Made by a program: the position numbers and the translations under genes
The notes under the pieces: generated by a model
Told to the model about the DNA's origin: nothing
The model's database searches: none
The model's input: only the letters and a program-made list of their open reading frames with translations
Assembly: GCA_903909415.1 (NCBI GenBank)
Contig: CAIVVS010000171.1
Coordinates: 1 to 24,122 of the forward strand
DNA: 24,122 nt
DNA from: an uncultured Pseudomonadota bacterium
Lineage (GTDB): Bacteria > Pseudomonadota > Gammaproteobacteria > Burkholderiales > SG8-39
Direction of reading: 5' to 3'
Shown here: positions 1 to 7,735 of the stretch, piece after piece
Layout of the letters: the number at the start of each line of letters is the position of its first letter
Numbering within the stretch: position 1 is the first letter of the stretch

Positions 1-7
1 CCGTCCG

Positions 8-991
8 ATGAACCTGGCCCGGTTGCTGCGCGAGATCGCAAGGAGCGAAACGCCGCCCGAGGACATGGATCCGGTCACGGCCGGTGAACTGTTCGGGCGC
101 ATGCTCGATGGCGGACTGCCCGAGCTTGAACTGGGCGCGGTGCTGATGGCGCTGCGCATGAAGACCGAGACGGCTAGCGAGCTGCTCGGCTTCGGCGACG
201 CGCTGGCCTCGCGCATGCAGCGTATCGCGGTTCCCGCGCAGGGGCCGCGCACCGTGGTGATCCCCAGTTACGGCGGCGCCTTGTCGCAGCCCAACCTGCT
301 CGCGCTGCTGGCACTGCTGCTGCGCCGGGCCGGCGTGCCAGTGCTGATCCACGGCCAGCTCGAAGGCCACGGGCGCGTGGCCAGCGCCTACGTGCTGCGC
401 GAGCTGGGGGTGATGCCCAGCGCCGATGCCGGGCAGGCCGGCGCGGCGCTGTCCTCGAAGGGCATCGCCTTCGTGCCGCTGGGCGTGATCGCGCCCGGCC
501 TGGCGCAGCTCGTGGCGCTGCGCGGGCGCATCGGCGTGCGCACCTGCGCGCAGGCGGTGGCGGCGATGATGGACGCGGCCGACGGCGAGTCGCTGCGCCT
601 GGTCCCGGTGTCCGAGGGAGCGCACCGCGCGCGCTTCGGCCACGCGCTGCAGGTCGCGGGCGCGCACGCGCTGCTGGCCGACGCCACCGAGGGCGAGGCC
701 TTCGCCAACCCGCGCCGCCGGCCGCGCATCGAGTTCCACAGCGGGGGCGCGGTGCAGACCCTGTTCGAGCGCGAGCACATCGAGCGCGAAGACGAGGCCA
801 CTGCCAGCCTGTCGCCCGACGCACGCGCGACGGCTGCCTACGTGCAGCGCGCCATGGACGGCCTCGCGCCCGTCCCCATGCCCATCGTCAACCAGCTCGC
901 CGCCTGCCTGTACGCCAGCGGCTACGCGAACGACCTCAACGAAGCCAAGGCGGTGGCAGCGGTGCAGGCGAGGTCCCACGCGCTGGCATGA
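8..991 (+). CDS. ybiB: YbiB-type TrpD2 family nucleic-acid-binding protein
   Basis: The 327-residue product has the two-domain fold signature of the anthranilate phosphoribosyltransferase superfamily: a helical N-terminal part (about 1-75) and an alpha/beta C-terminal part. At about residues 82-100 the TrpD glycine-rich PRPP loop is replaced by VVIPSYGGALSQPNL, which is typical of YbiB/TrpD2 proteins. Members of that family are known to bind nucleic acid and do not make tryptophan. The protein is therefore probably a cytoplasmic DNA/RNA-binding factor, not TrpD. The ATG at 8 is the only start visible in the window; with seven upstream bases its ribosome site cannot be judged, and it may be coupled to an unseen upstream gene. 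It converges on waaF across a 59-bp gap that contains two hairpins. Confidence 0.85.
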   Translation: MNLARLLREIARSETPPEDMDPVTAGELFGRMLDGGLPELELGAVLMALRMKTETASELLGFGDALASRMQRIAVPAQGPRTVVIPSYGGALSQPNLLALLALLLRRAGVPVLIHGQLEGHGRVASAYVLRELGVMPSADAGQAGAALSSKGIAFVPLGVIAPGLAQLVALRGRIGVRTCAQAVAAMMDAADGESLRLVPVSEGAHRARFGHALQVAGAHALLADATEGEAFANPRRRPRIEFHSGGAVQTLFEREHIEREDEATASLSPDARATAAYVQRAMDGLAPVPMPIVNQLAACLYASGYANDLNEAKAVAAVQARSHALA

Positions 992-1033
992 CAGCGCGTC
1001 GTCATGCGGTGCGCTGGCGTGACAGCGCGTCGT
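978..1033. terminator. Tandem hairpins in the ybiB/waaF convergent gap
   Basis: ACGCGCTG (978-985) and CAGCGCGT (992-999) form a perfect 8-bp stem around the ybiB stop codon. A second copy, GCGCTG (1011-1016) with CAGCGC (1023-1028), follows. The copies belong to a 22-bp direct repeat (981-1002 and 1012-1033) with one mismatch. There is no U-tract, so termination is inferred from the position between convergent genes. Confidence 0.45.
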
Positions 1034-1050
1034 GATCGCTTCCCGGGGCG

Positions 1051-2073
1051 CTACTGTCTGGCCAGCGCCAGCGCGCGCACTTCCTGCAGCACGCGCTGCG
1101 GTTCCAGGTCGTTCATGCAGCGGAAGTGCCCCAGCGGACACTCGCGCTGGAAACAGGGCGCGCACGGCAGTCCGTCGACGCGCACCATCCTCACCCATTG
1201 CGCCATCGGCGGCGTGTGCTCTGGGCTGGACGAGCCGTAGAGCGCGACGATCGGCCGGCCCAGCGCCGCGGCCACGTGCATCAGGCCGGAATCGTTGGTG
1301 ACCACCACTTCGGCCACCGACATCAGGTCGATGGCCGAGGCCAGGTCGGTGCGTCCGGCAAGGTTGATCGCCGCGCCGTCGGACTGCGCCGCGATCGCCT
1401 CGCCCGCCTCGCGGTCGCCCGGCCCGCCCATGACCCACACCGCCCTGCCGCTGGCGGACAGCCGCCGCGCCAGGTCCGCGAAGTGCGCCACCGGCCAGCG
1501 CTTGGCCGGACCGTATTCCGCGCCGGGGCACAGCACCGCGACCGCGCGGCCGCGGTCCAGCCCCAGCTTGCCCACGGTGATCAGCAGGTTGGCCTGGTCC
1601 ACGCGCAGGCGCACCGCCTCCAGCGGGCGCTCGGGCGGCTTGCCGGGCGCTTCGGCCAGTTGCGCGTAGCGCTCGGCCATCAGCGGCAGCGCCTGCTTGT
1701 CCAGCTTGTGCACCACGTTCAGCAGGCCGTAGCGCGACTCGCCGACGAAGCCGGCGCGCAGCGGGATGTCGGCGAAGAACGGCACCAGCGCGGACTTGAA
1801 GCTGTTGGGCAGCACGATCGCCGAGTCGTAGCCGTGCCCGCGCAGCGAACGGCCCAGCCGCCAGTGCTCGCGCAGCTGCAGCTCGCCATGGCGGAACGGC
1901 GTGGCGATGACCTCGTCCACCTCGGGCATGCGGGTGAGCACCGGTGCGGTCCAGGCCGGCGCGAGGACGTCCAGCCTCGCCCCGGGCAGCTTGCGCAGCA
2001 GGCGCGCGAACAAGGGCTGCGCCAGCAGGGTGTCGCCCACCCAGTTGGGGGCGACGATCAGGATGCGGGGCAT
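1051..2073 (-). CDS. waaF: Lipopolysaccharide heptosyltransferase II
   Basis: This 340-residue GT-B glycosyltransferase (family GT9) adds the second L-glycero-D-manno-heptose to the LPS inner core on the cytoplasmic face of the inner membrane. The N-terminus MPRILIVAPNWVGDTLL, with Asp14 at the expected catalytic-base position, is diagnostic. The ADP-heptose side shows CPGAEYGPAKRWP (about 182-194) and TNDSGLMHVAAA (259-270). A Cys-rich C-terminal block (about 304-319, CAPC and CPLGHFRC) is typical of WaaF. The reading frame stays open upstream, but the ATG at 2073 gives the family-standard N-terminus and length. It lies downstream of ilvE and the zinc-finger gene on the same strand and is probably co-transcribed with them. 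Confidence 0.93.
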   Translation of the reverse strand: MPRILIVAPNWVGDTLLAQPLFARLLRKLPGARLDVLAPAWTAPVLTRMPEVDEVIATPFRHGELQLREHWRLGRSLRGHGYDSAIVLPNSFKSALVPFFADIPLRAGFVGESRYGLLNVVHKLDKQALPLMAERYAQLAEAPGKPPERPLEAVRLRVDQANLLITVGKLGLDRGRAVAVLCPGAEYGPAKRWPVAHFADLARRLSASGRAVWVMGGPGDREAGEAIAAQSDGAAINLAGRTDLASAIDLMSVAEVVVTNDSGLMHVAAALGRPIVALYGSSSPEHTPPMAQWVRMVRVDGLPCAPCFQRECPLGHFRCMNDLEPQRVLQEVRALALARQ

Positions 2074-2131
2074 GGCGGACCCCGTCGCGCGCAGGGAGCC
2101 AGCGGCATGCCCGGGCGCGCGCGGCAAGCGC

Positions 2132-2329
2132 TCAGTGGCCGGACTGCGGCGCGCCCTTGTACACGTAGGTGGTGCCGCAGTACGGGCACAGCACCGTGCC
2201 CGTGCGGGCGACGTCCAGGAACACGCGCGGGTGCATGCTCCATACCGGGCTGCGCGCCGTCGGGCAGTGCAGCGGCAGCTCGCGCTCGGTGACTTCCACC
2301 TCGCGCTGCGTTTCCTGGGGGGCGGCCAT
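2132..2329 (-). CDS. Small CHCC-type zinc-finger protein
   Basis: A 65-residue protein with the ordered ligands C22 (HCP), H33 (MHPRVFLD), and C48 and C51 (CPYC). This matches the zf-CHCC family related to the mitochondrial complex I subunit NDUFS6. The length and the ending CPYCGTTYVYKG are standard for betaproteobacterial members, which commonly sit between ilvE and waaF as here. It starts 3 bp after the ilvE stop, so it is almost certainly translated from the ilvE mRNA. The zinc-binding role is inferred from the ligand pattern; the cellular function is not known. Confidence 0.85.
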   Translation of the reverse strand: MAAPQETQREVEVTERELPLHCPTARSPVWSMHPRVFLDVARTGTVLCPYCGTTYVYKGAPQSGH

Positions 2330-2332
2330 GGC

Positions 2333-2473
2333 TCAGGCCTTGCGCCGCTTGGCGGCGCTCGTACCGGTCCGCTTGGCGGCGGTCTTGACGGCCCGCTTGG
2401 CGGCCGGCGTCGTCGCGCGCTTTGCTGCGGGCTTCGCGGCGGCCTTGCTCGCGGGCTTGGCACCCTTCTTCAG
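2333..2473 (-). other. Histone H1-like basic tail of IlvE
   Basis: Residues about 308-353 of IlvE consist almost entirely of K, R, A, P, T and S, with repeated AAKR / PAAK units (for example TPAAKRAVKTAAKR). The block resembles bacterial histone-like tails (AlgP, HctB type). It is in frame, with no stop between the enzyme and the tail. Confidence 0.85.
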
Positions 2474-3394
2474 GCCCACCGGCGTGAGCCAGTTGCGGTG
2501 CTTGGCGACGCGGCCGTTGACCACGTCGAAGAACAGCTTCTGGATGCGCGCCGTCACCGGCCCGCGCTTGCCCGCGCCTATCACCCGGCCGTCGAGCTCG
2601 CGGATCGGCGTGACTTCGGCCGCGGTGCCGGTGAAGAAGGCCTCGTCGGCGATGTAGATGTCGTCGCGCGTCATGCGCCTGGCGCTGACCTCGTAGCCGA
2701 GCTCGTTGGCCAGCGTGATGATGGTGGAACGGGTGATGCCCATCAGCGCCGAGGCGATCTCGGGTTCGTAGATCTTCCCGTTCTTGACCACGAACAGGTT
2801 CTCGCCGGCGCCCTCGGCGACGAAGCCGTCGACGTCCAGCAGCAGCGCCTCGTCGTAGCCGTGCTCGGTGGCTTCCATGTTGGCGAGGATGGAGTTCGCG
2901 TAGGTGCCGCTGAACTTGGCGCGCGCCATGTTCACGTTGACGTGGTGGCGCGAGTAGGACGAGGTCTTCACCCGGATGCCCTTCTCCAGGCCGTCGGCGC
3001 CCAGGTAGGCGCCCCAGGGCCAGGCGGCGATCGCCACGTGCACCGAGGCGCCCTTGGGCGACACGCCCATCTTCTCGGAGCCGTAGAAGGCGATCGGGCG
3101 CAGGTAGCAGTCGACCAGCTTGTTGGCGCGCACCACTTCCCGGTGCGCCTCCATCAGCGTCTCGCGGTCGTAGGGCATCTTCATCTGGTAGATCTTGGCC
3201 GAGTTGAACCAGCGCTCGGTGTGCTCGGCCAGGCGGAAGATGGCGGTGCCGTTGACCGTGTTGTAGGCGCGCACGCCCTCGAAGACGGCCAGGCCGTAGT
3301 GCAGCGAGTGGGTCAGGACGTGGGTGGTGGCATTGCGCCAGGGCACCAGCTTGCCGTCGTACCAGATGTATCCGTCGCGGTCGGCCATCGACAT
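2333..3394 (-). CDS. ilvE: Branched-chain-amino-acid aminotransferase with Lys/Ala-rich tail
   Basis: A class IV (D-amino-acid-transferase fold) PLP enzyme that transfers amino groups between Leu/Ile/Val and their 2-oxo acids in the cytoplasm. Seen: the start region DGYIWYDGKLVPW, the YGLAVFEGVRAY block (about 33-44), the PLP lysine K160 in ARAKFSGTYANS, EALLLDVDGFVAEGAGENLF (about 182-201) and the phosphate-binding TGTAAEVTPI (255-264). The catalytic part ends near residue 307, the usual IlvE length. About 45 further residues rich in Lys, Arg and Ala follow (see the separate entry). MSM offers two in-frame starts (3394, 3388); a GGAG at about 9 bp favours 3394. It heads ilvE, zinc finger, waaF. 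Confidence 0.95.
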   Translation of the reverse strand: MSMADRDGYIWYDGKLVPWRNATTHVLTHSLHYGLAVFEGVRAYNTVNGTAIFRLAEHTERWFNSAKIYQMKMPYDRETLMEAHREVVRANKLVDCYLRPIAFYGSEKMGVSPKGASVHVAIAAWPWGAYLGADGLEKGIRVKTSSYSRHHVNVNMARAKFSGTYANSILANMEATEHGYDEALLLDVDGFVAEGAGENLFVVKNGKIYEPEIASALMGITRSTIITLANELGYEVSARRMTRDDIYIADEAFFTGTAAEVTPIRELDGRVIGAGKRGPVTARIQKLFFDVVNGRVAKHRNWLTPVGLKKGAKPASKAAAKPAAKRATTPAAKRAVKTAAKRTGTSAAKRRKA

Positions 3395-3424
3395 GGTATT
3401 GCTCCGCCTGTGCTTAAAACGCCG

Positions 3425-3430
3425 ATTTTA
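3425..3430 (-). promoter_or_regulatory. Candidate -10 of the ilvE promoter
   Basis: On the minus strand TAAAAT (within GCTAAAATCGGCG) lies 31 bp upstream of the ilvE ATG. A start near 3418 would give a leader of about 24 nt containing the GGAG ribosome site. No convincing -35 hexamer was found. Confidence 0.45.
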
Positions 3431-3450
3431 GCGGAGACTGGGCCTTCCCA

Positions 3451-3478
3451 CCGGGACTGCGGCGCGGGCGCGTCCCGG
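3451..3478 (-). terminator. Candidate hairpin after the FecR gene
   Basis: CCGGGAC (3451-3457) and GTCCCGG (3472-3478) form a perfect 7-bp stem with a 14-nt GC-rich loop. It lies between the stop of the FecR-domain gene and the candidate ilvE promoter. There is no U-tract. Confidence 0.35.
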
Positions 3479-3497
3479 CGGGCGACCTCCGCGCCGG

Positions 3498-5138
3498 TCA
3501 GGGACAGGTGTTGCAGTAGAGCAGCCGCACCTGGGTGGTGGCCTGGGTACCGTTGGTGGTGGCGATGGCGGTGCCCAGGTGGTTGCCGACGGTGCCGAGG
3601 AACACGCCGTTGACCTGTACCTTCTGGATCACGCCCGGTGCGCCGCCGCAGGAGCCGGTGCAGGAACCGATGTTCTGTGCGCGCAGCGTGATGCCGGCGC
3701 CGACGCCGGGGATGATGTCCAGGTTGGAATTCTGCCCGGAGAAGTTGTAGGTCGAGCCGCCCACCGACCAGATGAAGCCGCTGGTGGCCACCCGCGTGGT
3801 GAAGTTCACACCCACCGAGCCGCTGATGAAGGAGCCGACCGCGCCGGTCTGGTCGGTCGGCGAGGTGCCGCCTATGTTCACGTTGTAGCTGAAGTTGCCG
3901 GTCTTCGCGGAGATGACCTCGGCCGCGGTGATCTGGCTGCTGACGAGGTAGTGCAGGCCGCCGGCGGGCACGTAGCTGCTGCCGTTGCTGGGCGTCAGGG
4001 TCGGATCGACCCAGCGTCCCCAGTTGGCGTCGACTGCAGAGCCGTAGCCGGTGTCCGTGATCCCGCCGGGCCCGACCGTGCCGCTGCCGCCGTTCTGGTT
4101 TGTCAGGCCGGTGGTGGCCTCGATCTTCGCGGACTGGACTGTCTTGTTCGCGCCGCTACCCGAGAACACCACGTTCGCGATGTTCACGCCGTTGACGTCG
4201 GATGATCCCTCGAAAGGATTGATCGCGATGTCCGCGCTCACCAGGACGTGCGTGAAAGGCAGCGCGCCGGTGGACACGACCGACAGCGTCCCGGTGCTGG
4301 TGCGCGTCTCGGTCGACACGAACACCGGCGGCGCGGGCGGCGCGGGCGTCGACTGGGCGCGGCCGTCGGCAGCCAGGCCGGAACTGCTGGCCGTGTTGCT
4401 GCTGGCCGCGTCGCCGCTTCCCGAGGAGCCTCCCGAGGACCCGCCAGATGCCGCCTGCTGCGTCGTGCGCTGCATTCCGGCCAGCCGGTCGCCCAGGAAG
4501 GACGGCGGCGCGATCAGCGACTGGGGCGCTACGTTCGGGCCTGCCACGAAAAAGAACTCGTCGTTGCCGAAAGTACGCTGGCCAGTCTGGTTGCCGACAT
4601 TGATCGAACCGTCGTAGACCCCGCCGTAGGTGCCCGAGGGCGCGCGCGAGCCATCCGGATTGGAGCACGCCGCATCGCAAACCACCAGGTTGTAGTTGGT
4701 GCCGCGTATGCCTATGGTCGAGGTGGCCGTGCGCACCTCGTAGTTGCTCTGGTTGAGCCTGCCCACCAGTCCGGTCACGGTGCGCATGCCGCCCGCGATC
4801 AGGTTGAAGATCGCGCGCTCGGCGCCGTCCTGGCGGCCGGCGTAGTTGAACTCCTCGATGCGGAAGGTGGTGCCGGGCCGCAGCGCCACCACGGACTCGT
4901 CGTTGAAGCGGATCTGGGCGTTGCTGGCCGCGCCTACCCGGACGGTGTCGCGGTTTTCCACAGGCGCGCCGACCGAGAGCGCTCGCGTCACGCCGCCGCG
5001 CTCGGCGAACACCTCGCCCACGGCGAGCAGGACCCGGCCGATGACTTGTGCGGCGGCGGGCAGCGGCAGGGCCAGCAGCAGCGCGCACGAGGCGGCGAGC
5101 AGCGCTGCGCGCAGGGCGGGAACTCGGGAACGGCTCAT
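3498..5138 (-). CDS. Secreted FecR-domain protein with C-terminal beta-rich domain
   Basis: A 546-residue exported protein. Residues 1-30 form a signal peptide with apparent cleavage at AAA-Q. Cys18 lies inside the hydrophobic core with Ala at -3, so a lipobox is unlikely. Residues about 30-150 are a FecR domain (VGEVFAERGG, VRVGAASNAQIRF, TSTIGIRGTNY). A Ser/Gly/Ala-rich linker follows (about 226-270), then a strand-rich C-terminal half. Within that half, about 395-546 has alternating strands around TGNFSYNVNIGG and SVGVNFTTRVATSGFIWSVGG and ends in CNTCP. It starts 8 bp after the TPR-barrel gene and is surely co-transcribed with it. No sigma/anti-sigma partner is visible, so an iron-signalling FecR role is unlikely. 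The start at 5138 was chosen for its signal peptide; the frame stays open upstream. Confidence 0.82.
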   Translation of the reverse strand: MSRSRVPALRAALLAASCALLLALPLPAAAQVIGRVLLAVGEVFAERGGVTRALSVGAPVENRDTVRVGAASNAQIRFNDESVVALRPGTTFRIEEFNYAGRQDGAERAIFNLIAGGMRTVTGLVGRLNQSNYEVRTATSTIGIRGTNYNLVVCDAACSNPDGSRAPSGTYGGVYDGSINVGNQTGQRTFGNDEFFFVAGPNVAPQSLIAPPSFLGDRLAGMQRTTQQAASGGSSGGSSGSGDAASSNTASSSGLAADGRAQSTPAPPAPPVFVSTETRTSTGTLSVVSTGALPFTHVLVSADIAINPFEGSSDVNGVNIANVVFSGSGANKTVQSAKIEATTGLTNQNGGSGTVGPGGITDTGYGSAVDANWGRWVDPTLTPSNGSSYVPAGGLHYLVSSQITAAEVISAKTGNFSYNVNIGGTSPTDQTGAVGSFISGSVGVNFTTRVATSGFIWSVGGSTYNFSGQNSNLDIIPGVGAGITLRAQNIGSCTGSCGGAPGVIQKVQVNGVFLGTVGNHLGTAIATTNGTQATTQVRLLYCNTCP

Positions 5139-5146
5139 GGTCGGCC

Positions 5147-6493
5147 TCACTTGAAGTCGTAGCGCAGCTTCAGCACCGCGAACGTGCGGTCGTACTTGTA
5201 AAGAGCGATGTTGGACGCGTTGTCGGTCAGCTGGACCTCGGCGCGCAGCGACAACGCGCGCGTGATCGCGTAGCTCACGGTGGCGTCGGCTGCGAGGTAG
5301 CGGTCGGTACGCGCCAGCAGCAGCGTCGGGTCCGCCGCGACGTAGTCGCTGCCCTGCCAGGACACCCCGGCCGACACGCCCCAGCGCGCGGCCGGCGTCA
5401 TCGACACGCCCAGTCTCAGACCCAGCATGTCGCGCGACAGGTCCGGGCGCTGCTTGCGGTTGGATTCGCGCCCTACCGTGGCATTGATGCTCAATACGGG
5501 CTGCCAGCGCGCGATGAAGGCCCTGCGGTAGCCGGCGCCGGCCACCCACAGGTCCGCGTTGCGGATCTCGTTGGCGCCCAGGTAGCGCAGGTCGCCGTAC
5601 TGCACGAAGGAATTGAACGACTGCAGCTCGTCGATCTGGTGGTGCCATTCGCCGGCGACCGTGCCGGCGTTGCGGAAGCGGTCGTCCTGGATCTCCGCGG
5701 TCGCATAGCCCACCGTCGCGCGGAACAGGTTGTCGTTCTTGATGTAGGACAGCCCGCCGTTGCCAGACCAGTTCTTCTGGCTGAACAGCGCGTCATCGCG
5801 GTTCCAGTTCAGCTTGCCGTCACCCTGCGCCCCGCCGAACAGCGCGAGGCCGGGGGCGAGCGGGCGCGTGAACTGCGCGCCGGCGGCCAGGTGGGTGAAG
5901 TTGTCCCCGGAGCGCACGCCGGCCGCGTTGACCGTGACCGCGCCGAAGGTCGGCAGGTTGATGTTGGCGTTGCCAACGCCGGAGTTGACGTTGGTGTCGT
6001 AGCCGATGCCGATCTCCGCCCAGGCCAGCGCCGAGGGCTGGTAGCGCGACTCGCGCGCACGGATCGCGTCGAGGTAGCGGTCGATGGTGGCCTGCACGGT
6101 CGCGGGCGGCTGCTTCGCCGTCACCTCCTCGAACAGTTCTCGCGCGCGCACCATGTCGCCGAGGGCGAAGTAGCCGCGGGCCAGCTCCAGCCTCGCCAGG
6201 TCGCTGCCCGGGTTGTTCAGCAGGTAGCGTTCCAGCGCGAGCACGCCCTGGCCGGCATTGCCGGAATCGACCGCGGCGACGCCGTACCGGAAGTCGAACT
6301 CGGGCTTGCCCATCTCCTCGGGATGCTTCTGCCCCAGCGCATAGGCCTCGGCCGGGCGCCCCGCGTCCATCAGTGCCTTGAGTTCGTCGGCGGGAGCGGC
6401 CGCGGTGCGGCCGGCCAGAAGCAGGCCGGCGATGGCGAAGGCCGCGGCCGAAATCCGGGCAGCTGCCCGGATGGGACCCGTTGGTGCCGACAT
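5147..6493 (-). CDS. TPR plus outer-membrane beta-barrel protein, SlipAM/DUF560-like
   Basis: A 448-residue protein with an N-terminal signal peptide (about 1-33, cleavage near RTAAAPA). Helical TPR-like repeats span about 35-130 (for example LARLELARGYFALGDMVRARELFEEV). From about residue 155 a long region of amphipathic strands begins at AWAEIGIGYDTNVNSG and ends RTFAVLKLRYDFK. A periplasmic TPR domain followed by a barrel of roughly 290 residues matches the layout of surface lipoprotein assembly modulators (Slam, type XI secretion). The link to that family is inference from architecture and the YDTNVN-type entry motif. The ATG at 6493 has GGGGAG 8 bp upstream. It is the first gene of a two-gene unit with the FecR protein, its likely client. 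Confidence 0.75.
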   Translation of the reverse strand: MSAPTGPIRAAARISAAAFAIAGLLLAGRTAAAPADELKALMDAGRPAEAYALGQKHPEEMGKPEFDFRYGVAAVDSGNAGQGVLALERYLLNNPGSDLARLELARGYFALGDMVRARELFEEVTAKQPPATVQATIDRYLDAIRARESRYQPSALAWAEIGIGYDTNVNSGVGNANINLPTFGAVTVNAAGVRSGDNFTHLAAGAQFTRPLAPGLALFGGAQGDGKLNWNRDDALFSQKNWSGNGGLSYIKNDNLFRATVGYATAEIQDDRFRNAGTVAGEWHHQIDELQSFNSFVQYGDLRYLGANEIRNADLWVAGAGYRRAFIARWQPVLSINATVGRESNRKQRPDLSRDMLGLRLGVSMTPAARWGVSAGVSWQGSDYVAADPTLLLARTDRYLAADATVSYAITRALSLRAEVQLTDNASNIALYKYDRTFAVLKLRYDFK

Positions 6494-6597
6494 GTGGTAC
6501 TCCCCTGTGGTCTGGATGCCACTGAGGGCAGTGTTCTCCCTTTTGCGGGCAGACGCAAGCGTACGTGCACGGTAGTGCGCACCATCGCGTCGGGCTG

Positions 6598-6622
6598 TTG
6601 TGCACTGCGGGGATGCTATTCT
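6598..6622 (+). promoter_or_regulatory. Weak promoter candidate before the NMT1-like receptor gene
   Basis: In the 215-bp divergent gap, TATTCT (6617-6622) resembles a -10 element. No good -35 is spaced correctly (TTGTGC at 6598 is too close). The leader to the ATG at 6709 would be about 80 nt. Nothing else recognisable was seen in the gap. Confidence 0.2.
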
Positions 6623-6708
6623 GGACCGGCCTCCGTAGACAACGCGGGGCAGCAGACCATGTCCCCTGCCTGCCATCCGGTACGGGCAACCCGAAGGAGC
6701 TTTCGCCC

Positions 6709-7728
6709 ATGAAACACCGCCATTCCGCCGAGCGCCGCCGCTTCCTCGCCACCGCCGCAGCCACCGCCGCCGTCGCGGGCCTGTTCCCGTCGCTGTCGCG
6801 GGCTCAGGCCGAGAAACTCAAGTACCTCACGCCGTTCGGCTACCTGATCAACTTCTTCGAGACCATGTACGCCGATACCGGCGGCTACTTCGGCAAGCTC
6901 GGCCTGGACGTCGAGATCGCCGGCGGCCGCGGCTCGAGCATGGCGGTGCAGCAGGTGGTGGCGGGCAACTTCATGGTGTCGCGCACCGGCGGCACCGACC
7001 TGATCAAGGCCTACGAGAAGGAGTCCTCGCTGGTGGCGATCGCCGAGGTGTTCCAGCGCGACCTGTTCCACGTGGTGTCGGCCGAGGCCAAGCCGGTGCG
7101 CACGCCCAGGGACTTCGTCGGCAAGACCGTCGGCCTGATCTCGCGCGGCGGCGCCGCCGAGAACCTGTTGGACATGATGCTGGCGCGCGAGGGCCTGGGG
7201 CCGGAGTCGGTGCCCAAGCGCGAGACCACCGGCGACAGCCCGGGGGCCTGGGCGCTGCTGGAGCAGGGGCGCATCGACGTGTTCTTCGTCACCCAGAACC
7301 AGGTGCTGGTGCTGCAGCAGCAGAAGCGCCCGTTGCTGGCCTGGAGCACGGACCGGTTCGCGCCCGCTCCCTCGCAGCTCTACATCAGCTCGCGCAAGAC
7401 CGTGGCCGAGCGCCCCGAGATGCTGGCCAAGTTCCTGCGCGGCGTGCACGACACCATGACCGCGCTGTACGCGGAGAAGGACCTGAACAAGGTGGTGGAC
7501 TCGATGCTGAAGAAGTACGAGGTGGCCGGCGTCAAGGCGCCCGACCGCGGCGTCTCGCTGATCGCCAACGGGCTGGAGTCCTACCGCCCGGCGTGGAAGG
7601 ACAAGTTCGCCTCCGATCCCGCCGGATGGAAGTCGGCCTACGACCTGATGTTGAAGGCCAAGATCATCGGCCCCATCGCCAGGCCGGATTTCTACACCGA
7701 CGAGATCCGCAAGCGCGCCTTCGCCTGA
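6709..7728 (+). CDS. Tat-exported NMT1/SsuA-like substrate-binding protein
   Basis: A 339-residue periplasmic receptor of the type II binding fold used by NMT1/THI5, taurine and sulfonate ABC systems. The N-terminus has a twin-arginine signal (ERRRFLATAAA, then a hydrophobic stretch and cleavage near SRAQA). The mature start KLKYLTPFGYLINFFETMYADTGGYFGKLGLDVEI is the usual opening of the family, followed by VQQVVAGNFMVSRTGGTDLI. The ATG at 6709 follows GAAGGAGC at good spacing; a longer open frame upstream lacks a signal peptide. No ABC permease or ATPase lies beside it, so it is an orphan receptor or works with a transporter elsewhere. It heads a plus-strand run with the isochorismatase-like gene 7 bp downstream. 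The ligand is unknown. Confidence 0.85.
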   Translation: MKHRHSAERRRFLATAAATAAVAGLFPSLSRAQAEKLKYLTPFGYLINFFETMYADTGGYFGKLGLDVEIAGGRGSSMAVQQVVAGNFMVSRTGGTDLIKAYEKESSLVAIAEVFQRDLFHVVSAEAKPVRTPRDFVGKTVGLISRGGAAENLLDMMLAREGLGPESVPKRETTGDSPGAWALLEQGRIDVFFVTQNQVLVLQQQKRPLLAWSTDRFAPAPSQLYISSRKTVAERPEMLAKFLRGVHDTMTALYAEKDLNKVVDSMLKKYEVAGVKAPDRGVSLIANGLESYRPAWKDKFASDPAGWKSAYDLMLKAKIIGPIARPDFYTDEIRKRAFA

Positions 7729-7735
7729 GCCGCAC

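Noticed and set aside
3498..5138. FecR anti-sigma regulator of iron uptake
   Set aside because: The protein has a cleavable N-terminal signal and a large secreted C-terminal region, no cytoplasmic anti-sigma domain, and no fecI or TonB-receptor gene nearby.
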